Below, in pieces: positions 44,678 through 50,708 of a DNA stretch of 50,708 bases. Origin of the DNA: Sunxiuqinia dokdonensis (GTDB lineage: Bacteria > Bacteroidota > Bacteroidia > Bacteroidales > Prolixibacteraceae). The translations under genes and the position numbers were made by a program. Under the pieces are notes generated by a model. The model saw only the letters and a list, made by a program, of their open reading frames with translations, was not told the origin of the DNA and did no database searches. Positions within the stretch are counted from its first letter, which is position 1, and every line of letters starts with the position of its first letter. The DNA is taken from contig NZ_LGIA01000032.1 of assembly GCF_001270965.1 (NCBI RefSeq), positions 1 to 50,708 on the forward strand. Direction: 5' to 3'.

Positions 44678-46053
44678 GCTACATGTTTATTTCTTGGTTC
44701 AGCCACATGTTTGATAAATACGGCAATTCTTCCTTCCAACTCTTCGTCCAGCAACCAAAGCCTTTGTTCGCCGTAACCCGAGAATTTATAGAGCAGCTTG
44801 ACCGCTTCAAAAACTTCGTCAAATGATCCCTTGCGCACACGTTCTTCAATAAAGGAGATATCGTCATCTTCAATAAAATGCTTCATTGAACGAAGAATCT
44901 CCAACCGGACCGGCTGACATTCATTGATATAGCGGTTTTTCATTAGCACTTTGATCCGGTAATACTCCAAGGCCCTGAGCGTAATCACCGCTTCCTGCCT
45001 CACTTCCGCATGCTCGTCCAACAAGCATTTTGCAACTTCGCGGACAGCATCCAATTGGTTGTAAATAGAGATCATTCGCAACAGAAACAGGCGCACCTGC
45101 AAATCCGAGTGGTTTAACATGTGAGCCATTGGGGGCGGTTCAATTCCATTGAAATACATCGTATAGTAGATGCTCAGCGAATCCCATCGGACAAACGAGT
45201 ATTTTAAGTCCATCAGAAAGCCAAACGGATTAACGTCATCCAGCAACATGTAAGAAAGAATAGCTTCTGTCCGCACGTACTGATGGTTATCGTTGATGTA
45301 TTTTTCAATTTCTGTTTTATAGGCTCTTCTTCCAAGAAAAGCCAATTCGCGTAAGCCAACAGAGCGACGGTACCAACTACCATACTTAATTTTGTGCAAC
45401 GACACCTTATGCAGTTGCAGCACTTGATACAAAGCCTTGATCTTGATTGAACCCTCACCGGTAAAGTTTCGCTTCCCTTCGATCAAAACATCAATAATAA
45501 TCTGCTTGTCCTTTAATGATTTGTACTGGGTTAGCGTTTCAACAATCCCGGCTGCTTCATGATCTTCTAAATCATCGTAGAAATAGGGTGAAACGATCTC
45601 AATGATTTCCTTCCGTTTGTACTTGTGGTAAATCGCTCTTCGATTGAAAATCCAGTTTGAAATAATGACAACAATGACAACGGATGTAATATTCAAAAGG
45701 AAAAAAATGGCAAATAGAGCCAGGTAAAAAAGCAAGCTGTACCCGAGCGAAATTTTATCTACAAAAGAAAAGAAATCACCCGCTAAGCTTCTGAAAAACT
45801 CCGATAAATTTTTAATTAAATCCTGCGACCCGACACCGAGAAGCGTTAGCCGTGCTTCAATTTCCGCAGCTTCAGTTAATGCTAGCTCACGATCGAAAGA
45901 TAGCCCAGACGGAACATCCTCAAGAAATGGATACTCCGGTTCCGTAAAATTAATTGCAGCCTGAATCTCTTGAATTTGTCCCCATCCGAAAAATAAAGAA
46001 AAAATAACAACGAAGATTCCTCCCCTCAAAAACACCCATTTAAACTTCTTCAT
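44674..46053 (-). CDS. HEAT-repeat inner-membrane protein coupled to GT2
   Basis: 459 aa. A signal-like or anchor helix at residues 8-27 is followed by a second strongly hydrophobic helix at ~108-132 (YLALFAIFFLLNITSVVIVV). The remaining ~320 residues are HEAT-like helical pairs (for example LLDEHAEVRQEAVITLRALE and RLEILRSMKHFIEDDDISFI) in the cytoplasm. The ATGA overlap with the downstream GT2 suggests a stoichiometric partner, perhaps a scaffold for the synthase. HEAT repeats bind proteins; no enzyme motif is visible. Confidence 0.75.
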   Translation of the reverse strand: MKKFKWVFLRGGIFVVIFSLFFGWGQIQEIQAAINFTEPEYPFLEDVPSGLSFDRELALTEAAEIEARLTLLGVGSQDLIKNLSEFFRSLAGDFFSFVDKISLGYSLLFYLALFAIFFLLNITSVVIVVIISNWIFNRRAIYHKYKRKEIIEIVSPYFYDDLEDHEAAGIVETLTQYKSLKDKQIIIDVLIEGKRNFTGEGSIKIKALYQVLQLHKVSLHKIKYGSWYRRSVGLRELAFLGRRAYKTEIEKYINDNHQYVRTEAILSYMLLDDVNPFGFLMDLKYSFVRWDSLSIYYTMYFNGIEPPPMAHMLNHSDLQVRLFLLRMISIYNQLDAVREVAKCLLDEHAEVRQEAVITLRALEYYRIKVLMKNRYINECQPVRLEILRSMKHFIEDDDISFIEERVRKGSFDEVFEAVKLLYKFSGYGEQRLWLLDEELEGRIAVFIKHVAEPRNKHVA

Positions 46054-46115
46054 CTTAAATTTTTATCTGCCTACTTCACATTCACTTCCCGTCCCACAAA
46101 AATCTAAAATCGCAA

Positions 46116-46505
46116 TTATCGGATCAATCGTTTAATGCGGACACTTAATTCACCCGCCCGAAAAGGTTTAACAATGAAATCATTAGCCCCAATATTGAAA
46201 ATATTGCCAATCACATCTTCTTCATGTGTTGACGAAATGGCCATGATTGGAACGGTTGCCGATATATTATTCCTGACATACTTAATGAGTTCGCTTCCAT
46301 TCATAAACGGCATGTACAAGTCTGTTATTAACAGATCAAAAGAATTGGAGCTTAAAAATTCAATGGCTTCCTCGCCGTTATTAAAAACTTCCACCTGAAA
46401 GCCATCCTTCTCCATGCGATACTCCAGCACCTTACTGAGCAAATCATTATCTTCGACAATAACAACCGTTTTTTTTGAACTAAGGTCTAGATTAACTTTA
46501 TTCAT
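46116..46505 (-). CDS. Stand-alone response-regulator receiver domain
   Basis: 129 aa. A CheY-like receiver: acidic pair E18/D19 in VVIVEDND, phosphoacceptor D62 in LLITDLYMPFMNG, the ISSTHEED threonine/serine region and the lysine in DFIVKPF. There is no output domain, so it must act through protein contacts. It begins a run of minus-strand genes for polysaccharide synthesis, 62 bases before the HEAT gene. An AGGAG lies nine bases before ATG 46505. The sensor kinase is not in the window. Confidence 0.88.
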   Translation of the reverse strand: MNKVNLDLSSKKTVVIVEDNDLLSKVLEYRMEKDGFQVEVFNNGEEAIEFLSSNSFDLLITDLYMPFMNGSELIKYVRNNISATVPIMAISSTHEEDVIGNIFNIGANDFIVKPFRAGELSVRIKRLIR

Positions 46506-46520
46506 CCCCGACGTCTCCTG

Positions 46521-46576
46521 AATTTAAATTCTCTTTAATATAAAGTTTGACACGACAATAATACAAATTTAAATTC
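46521..46576. repeat. Repeated AATTTAAATTC upstream of the receiver gene
   Basis: Copies at 46521-46531 and 46566-46576 start 45 bases apart, within 75 bases upstream of the receiver start; the first is part of the palindrome GAATTTAAATTC. They may be binding sites; AT-richness makes chance possible. Confidence 0.35.
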
Positions 46577-46655
46577 ATATCACAATGACATATGATATTA
46601 CTGCTGAAAAATTCATCGCCGCCATTTTTGTCGTTACAGCTAAAAGATACGAACA

Positions 46656-48884
46656 CTACTCTTCCACAAAATACCGTAATTGGTCGAGCATGATGGGCAC
46701 GTCGTCCCGGTCAATTCCCTGCCGAAGCAAATGGGGCAAATCTTCCTCAAAAACATCCATGAATTCGGACTCCGAAAAGCCTGTTGCTGAAATAGATTGC
46801 TGATAGTATTGCAGTGCTGCTTTTCGCTGGCCCATGCTCCACTGCACGTGTCCCATGTTCATTAAATCGTGCCTGTTGGGTTCTTCTTCAATCAACTTCA
46901 GGAAATACTTTTCGGCCTGCTCTTTTTTGCCGGTCAAAAACGAGCACCAACCTAGAGGACGCCAGACTTTCTTGTTTCCGGGCGACAGGTATTCCACCTT
47001 AAAATAGCATTTCAGGGCTTCGTCAAACTGGTTCAGCTCGAGCAGGCAATGCCCCACGTTGAGTTGGTTGTTTAAGTCGTCCGCGTTCAAGCGTTCGGCT
47101 TCTTTGTAATACGCCAGCGCCTTATCGGGCTGCTTAAGATTCCGGTAGCACAGCGCAATTTTTTTGAGGTTCCACAAGCGATTGGGTTCATACAATTCAG
47201 CTTCGAGATAAGCCTCGAGCGCCTTTTGAAAGTTGCCCTGTTTTTGATGGCAGAAAGCAATTTTCTGAAGCAGTTCACCGTCTTTTTTAAGGGAGAGCAG
47301 GTAGCTGAAAATATTGGATGCTTCTTCAAAGTAATTTTTCGAAAAATAATATTCTGCAATATTTCGAAGCATGTTTTCGTCTTCTTTCAGAATACTGCCC
47401 AAAGTATTTTTGTTATGAAAATCGAACGGCCAATTAAAAACATCCTCAAAATCATTTTTCCGGGGATGTAGTTTGTAAAAACGATACAAATCCTGAATAT
47501 ACTGATTCGAGATGTCTCCTGACTTTCGCCCGGGATCAGTCAGTTCGTCTTCATTTTCCAACTCATCCAGTTGCTCCATTTCTGCTTTCAGGCCCTGAAT
47601 CATAAACTCACGATTCTCTTTTGGTAGGTTGTGAATACTCAGGCTAAACGAGTATTTATCAGAATTGCATAAAACGGGTGCATTGGCAATGGTACGAACA
47701 AACATACGGTTCATTTCGTTGGACACGTCGAGCACATCGGCAAGTTGCGGGTTTTCAGGAAAGAAAGGAACAAACCAGTTGCCCAGTTCATTGAAAAAGG
47801 GAAACGATTTTAACATGGCAAATGAGCCCAAAAACACATCGGCTCCTTCCATTTGCAAGTCCGATAGCTCTTGCATTTTGTCCATCAAGCCGGGAGAATC
47901 GTTAAAAATATCCTGCCACTCCGGGTTTTTATCTTCCGAAAGGCCCTCTTCCATCAAACTATCAAGATTGATTTTATCTTTTAATGTTGGACTAATTTTG
48001 ATCATTTCGGGAAGCAGTTCATCGCGAATCCGCTGTTGAATTTTTTCAGTGTCCTTGCTGCGGATCAACTGGACAATAATGCGTTCCAGGTTTTTCTTGA
48101 AAGCCGGATTCTCGTTTAAGATTTTCAGCCGCCCGGTAATTTCCGGATAATAGGCTATTCGCGCGTCATATTGATACAAGGACAGTAACAGCCCAACCAA
48201 TGCCCGCTGATTAATGGCCGGTTCGTCCTGTTCAAAAACATCGAATAACATGCTAAATTTTTCGGCATCGAAACAGCGTCTCAAACTGAGTGTTAAGGCA
48301 GTCACAATAAATGATTTGTACACCGAAAGGATCGTTTGACTGGCAAAAAATTGCTTCAAAAAACTGATTTCTTCAGCGCTCAGCTGATCGCGAAAACACA
48401 AGTGGTAAAACAGGCGAAACATTTGCTGCCGGTGTTTGCCAGCCGCTTCGGATGTTGCGGATGTGCCAAGGTCGCGGTTTTCAGCCAATGCCTGTAATTC
48501 ATCGAAATGATAAAACGCCTCCAACTCAGTGAAAAAAGATTCAAAATTGTCAATCCACTGGCTTTTAAAACTTCGCTTTTGTTCGTACTCAAGCGATGAT
48601 GAGTATTTGAGGCGAATGGTTTCATTGACCTTATCCAGCAACTCGAAAGCCGATACAATCAGCTTCCGGTAGATTTTTTGCCGCTCGGGATCCCGAATGC
48701 CTTCCACGGTATATTGAAGCATGTAATGATAGGTTTGATCCAGTTCGCGCCATTCATCACTAAAAATTCCCAAACTGTTTTCGTGGATGAGCTTTTTTAA
48801 TTGATCGAATGCCGGCTTGAGTTTTCGTTCAGCCAGCCGGTTATAAATCTCGGTATATTGTCTGCGGACTTCTTTATCTGTCAT
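46656..48884 (-). CDS. Large cytoplasmic TPR protein
   Basis: 742 aa without a signal peptide. The first ~480 residues are helical and unrecognised (many leucine/phenylalanine pairs such as FRLFYHLCFRDQLSAEEI). From ~520 a TPR array runs to the end: NYFEEASNIFSYLLSLKKDG, ALEAYLEAELYEPNRLWNLK, ALAYYKEAERLNADDLNNQL, ALKCYFKVEYLSPGNKKVWR and AEKYFLKLIEEEPNRHDLMN. A protein-binding hub is likely. It lies 151 bases upstream of the receiver gene on the same strand and could belong to the same regulon; this is not shown. Confidence 0.82.
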   Translation of the reverse strand: MTDKEVRRQYTEIYNRLAERKLKPAFDQLKKLIHENSLGIFSDEWRELDQTYHYMLQYTVEGIRDPERQKIYRKLIVSAFELLDKVNETIRLKYSSSLEYEQKRSFKSQWIDNFESFFTELEAFYHFDELQALAENRDLGTSATSEAAGKHRQQMFRLFYHLCFRDQLSAEEISFLKQFFASQTILSVYKSFIVTALTLSLRRCFDAEKFSMLFDVFEQDEPAINQRALVGLLLSLYQYDARIAYYPEITGRLKILNENPAFKKNLERIIVQLIRSKDTEKIQQRIRDELLPEMIKISPTLKDKINLDSLMEEGLSEDKNPEWQDIFNDSPGLMDKMQELSDLQMEGADVFLGSFAMLKSFPFFNELGNWFVPFFPENPQLADVLDVSNEMNRMFVRTIANAPVLCNSDKYSFSLSIHNLPKENREFMIQGLKAEMEQLDELENEDELTDPGRKSGDISNQYIQDLYRFYKLHPRKNDFEDVFNWPFDFHNKNTLGSILKEDENMLRNIAEYYFSKNYFEEASNIFSYLLSLKKDGELLQKIAFCHQKQGNFQKALEAYLEAELYEPNRLWNLKKIALCYRNLKQPDKALAYYKEAERLNADDLNNQLNVGHCLLELNQFDEALKCYFKVEYLSPGNKKVWRPLGWCSFLTGKKEQAEKYFLKLIEEEPNRHDLMNMGHVQWSMGQRKAALQYYQQSISATGFSESEFMDVFEEDLPHLLRQGIDRDDVPIMLDQLRYFVEE

Positions 48885-49020
48885 AGCTTTTTTCTCAGGT
48901 TCAAAAGATACAAAAATCCAGTGGCATCAAAAAGTACTCCACGCCAAAGCGCCTGCCAGATGGTCAGACAGGACTGTGCATTTTTCAGGCGACCGGCAGA
49001 ACTTCAAGCAATCCGGCTGT

Positions 49021-49071
49021 ACGCAAAACGACGAAAGCCGCCCCCAAATCAAGGAGCGACTTTCGTCGTTT
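49021..49071 (-). terminator. Terminator of the 49093 gene (minus strand)
   Basis: Perfect 12-base stem AAACGACGAAAG (49026-49037) with CTTTCGTCGTTT (49060-49071) and a 22-base loop. On the minus strand it is followed by a short TTTTGCG tail. It lies between two minus-strand genes and is 21 bases after the 49093 stop. Confidence 0.75.
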
Positions 49072-49092
49072 GTATTTATAGTCGCCAGGAAA

Positions 49093-49761
49093 TTAATCCT
49101 GATCTATTTCGTATGGATTGAGGAAAATCAGGAAAAATACCATCGCAAATGACAATTCATGCAGTTCACTTTCCTTCTTCAGACTGATCAGAAGTACCAT
49201 GACTGTCGAAACGCCCATCAAAATCAGGTGCTGCTTTTTGGGAAGCGGAACCCGGAACCGGTTAATCAGCCTGCGAATAGCCGGAACCTTCAAAACCAGT
49301 AAGCGGGAAAATACAAAGTAGATGATCAATACGACAAACATGAGGCGTGAGAAAATCAGGATGTTGATATTTTGCCCCCCAACAATCAGGTTGTGCAAAT
49401 TCGTCTCGGCCTGTTTGTTATTTTCCAGAAAAAATTCGCTGCTTTCGATTCCGAAAATACGTTGTCCCCAGCTAATTTCTTCGCCAGCTGCAAAAAAGAA
49501 CAAAAAGGCCATCGCTCCCCAGGTCAGCATCCACAGTGGCTTCTTCAGTTTCCGGAATTTGTAGGCCCGGTAAACGCCAATAAAACTACAAGCAAATAGG
49601 AATAAGGTGGTCAGCCATTCTGCCGGGCCATCTTCCCTGACATAATGCCAAAATTCGTTCTCACCAACCAGGTGCCCGAGGTAAAGTCCGTAGGCAATTA
49701 AAAGAAGCAGTGCGGAGCCTACCAACATTTCGGTCCTTGCAATCATGTTTTTTGTTTCCAT
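49093..49761 (-). CDS. Conserved multi-pass membrane protein with EEISWGQR...NLHN motif
   Basis: 222 aa with about six hydrophobic segments. A loop carries AAGEEISWGQRIFGIESSEF then ETNLHNLIVGGQNIN, an arrangement I recognise as conserved in unrelated bacterial membrane proteins annotated as hypothetical. The charged and histidine residues (E-E, R, E-x-N-L-H-N) in a membrane setting suggest a catalytic or metal-binding role, which is inference. Open to 49836; ATG 49761 (METKNMIARTEM) is preferred because it puts the first helix near the N-terminus. It ends at a strong terminator. Confidence 0.7.
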   Translation of the reverse strand: METKNMIARTEMLVGSALLLLIAYGLYLGHLVGENEFWHYVREDGPAEWLTTLFLFACSFIGVYRAYKFRKLKKPLWMLTWGAMAFLFFFAAGEEISWGQRIFGIESSEFFLENNKQAETNLHNLIVGGQNINILIFSRLMFVVLIIYFVFSRLLVLKVPAIRRLINRFRVPLPKKQHLILMGVSTVMVLLISLKKESELHELSFAMVFFLIFLNPYEIDQD

Positions 49762-49953
49762 ATCTCGTCGTTCTAAATTTTTCTTTCTGTTTTTCAAGTT
49801 CAAAATTGTGCGCGTAAAAATATGACAATTATTCAAAGTAGGAAAGAATGATCGTCACTTTAGCCAGCTTAGCTCCTGAACCAACATTCGGCCCGTTTAT
49901 TTTTCTTTTGCGTAACTGATTTCTATTTTTGATAGTCTGATTAAAAACGAACC

Positions 49954-50433
49954 ATGAAATACGAAAATGAACAGCCTGTCGAGGAGCTTCCAATCTACCA
50001 AAAAGGGAAAGAGATCTTTGACCTGGTGAAACGGATCGGGGATTTAATTCCGGAGGAAAATGAGCATCTGCAGTATGTAAAGGCCGAAATGCTGGCGGAT
50101 GCGGCGCTATTGTCGGTAAAAGTTGCCGGTGCGCATCACGCAGGTTTATACGACCTGAAAATGGAAGCGGCTGCCATTATCCGGAAAGCAGCGCGCGATC
50201 TGATGGTGAAGAACCACTCGTTGGAGATGTTTGGCTTTGAAGAAGTGGAGTATTACCAACTCGTTCGTGATTTAATAGAAGAATACCGCTTGCTTTTTAT
50301 TGACTGGGTTGCCGGATTTGATCAATGGGACTACATCATCGATCGTTGGGGCTTGTTCAACCCACCGGGTGTCGGGCCATTCGACAAAGATCCGGATGAC
50401 GATCTCCCTTGGGATGACTTTGATTTGGAATAG
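49954..50433 (+). CDS. Helical acidic protein of unknown function
   Basis: 159 aa. Residues ~15-125 are predicted long helices (KGKEIFDLVKRIGDLIPEEN, EAAAIIRKAARDLMVKNHSL, YYQLVRDLIEEYRLLFIDWV), and the tail is acidic with many tryptophans and prolines (WGLFNPPGVGPFDKDPDDDL). No signal peptide or membrane helix. I do not recognise a family with confidence; a four-helix-bundle fold is possible. It stands alone between convergent and divergent neighbours and is followed by a terminator. Confidence 0.65.
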   Translation: MKYENEQPVEELPIYQKGKEIFDLVKRIGDLIPEENEHLQYVKAEMLADAALLSVKVAGAHHAGLYDLKMEAAAIIRKAARDLMVKNHSLEMFGFEEVEYYQLVRDLIEEYRLLFIDWVAGFDQWDYIIDRWGLFNPPGVGPFDKDPDDDLPWDDFDLE

Positions 50434-50502
50434 AAGACAGCCTTGCGTCGAAAATCCGGCAAACGAGTCCAAAGCGGATCTCTCAGCAAACCGTTTCAAA
50501 AC

Positions 50503-50540
50503 AAAAAACTGCGACCAAAAGGTCACAGTTTTTTGTTTTT
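50503..50540. terminator. Bidirectional terminator between the 49954 gene and the CsbD-like gene
   Basis: AAAAAACTGCGACC (50503-50516) pairs with GGTCACAGTTTTTT (50521-50534), one C/A mismatch, four-base loop, with T-rich and A-rich flanks. It serves the convergent genes on both sides. Confidence 0.82.
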
Positions 50541-50570
50541 TACTTCGCTATAGAAACAGCTAAAAGTAAG

Positions 50571-50708
50571 CTATTTGAATGATTGAATAAGCGCGATCAA
50601 TTCGTTTTTCGTTTTGCCCATTTTATTGGCAATATCCTTATAGAGATCGTCCTTGGTTTCGTGTCTCCACATTAAGTCGGCATTACTTAACTGGGGGTAT
50701 TTGTTTTT
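50571..50708 (-). CDS. CsbD-like stress protein, 5' part beyond window
   Basis: Forty-five C-terminal codons are inside the window, ending at TAG 50571-50573. The sequence KNKYPQLSNADLMWRHETKD then KDIANKMGKTKNELIALIQS resembles the last half of CsbD-family general stress proteins (pattern YP.L.dadL...g..del...i...lGkt.eel..li). The N-terminal half is missing. These small hydrophilic proteins are abundant under stress; the mechanism is unknown. It converges on the 49954 gene. Confidence 0.7.
   Translation of the reverse strand, partial: KNKYPQLSNADLMWRHETKDDLYKDIANKMGKTKNELIALIQSFK

Noticed and set aside
1-50708. CRISPR array, prophage, insertion sequence, rRNA or tRNA genes
   Set aside because: No repeat-spacer pattern, phage structural gene, transposase or conserved RNA-gene signature was seen on reading both strands; a tRNA or Rfam scan was not possible.

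Overview
The window looks like a chromosomal segment of a Bacteroidota bacterium, most likely order Bacteroidales/Marinilabiliales. The evidence is: a type IX secretion (T9SS) C-terminal sorting domain; a class 1B pyrK-pyrD pair; a fused E1 alpha/beta 2-oxoacid dehydrogenase; a GyrA with the Bacteroidota type of sequence; few Shine-Dalgarno sites; and long AT-rich spacers. I saw no rRNA, tRNA, CRISPR array, intact insertion sequence or prophage. Genus-level assignment is not possible from reading alone.

Layout. 1-7.1 kb: 5'-part of a VWA-like membrane protein (minus), a membrane-anchored LuxR-type regulator (minus), a GPDPase-memb-like membrane protein, a large zinc-peptidase/beta-propeller/outer-membrane-barrel protein, and a convergent membrane metallophosphoesterase. 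7.1-7.9 kb: no supported gene. 7.9-12 kb: XRE regulator, pyrK-pyrD (pyrimidine synthesis), a serine beta-lactamase-like hydrolase and a small secreted unknown. 12.1-16.8 kb: E2 and fused E1 of a 2-oxoacid dehydrogenase, flavodoxin and methylglyoxal synthase. 17.3-24 kb: gyrA with a following TPR gene (minus), divergent from clpC. 24-29 kb: MscS channel, SpoIIE-type PP2C phosphatase with extracellular sensor, a PfkB sugar kinase broken by a -1 frameshift, and fabG. 29.4-34.8 kb: short HTH/coiled-coil protein, three surface-glycan genes (FkbM methyltransferase, RgpF-like, DUF4422-like), mnmE and an abutting one-domain DEAD-box-like protein. 34.9-36.2 kb: a secreted phage-tail-fibre-like protein.

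36.5-46.5 kb (all minus) is the most interesting part: a tightly packed run of a lone receiver domain, a HEAT-repeat inner-membrane protein, a processive GT2 synthase (ATGA overlap), an LtaS/OpgB-like phosphoglycerol transferase, a TPR/YaiO outer-membrane barrel, an unrecognised membrane-anchored protein and a T9SS-secreted glycerophosphodiesterase. Together they look like an envelope-spanning synthase, modification and export machine for a glycerol-phosphate-decorated exopolysaccharide. This is an inference from domain content and gene order. 46.6-50.7 kb: a large TPR protein, a conserved multi-pass membrane protein, a helical unknown and the 3' part of a CsbD-like stress protein.
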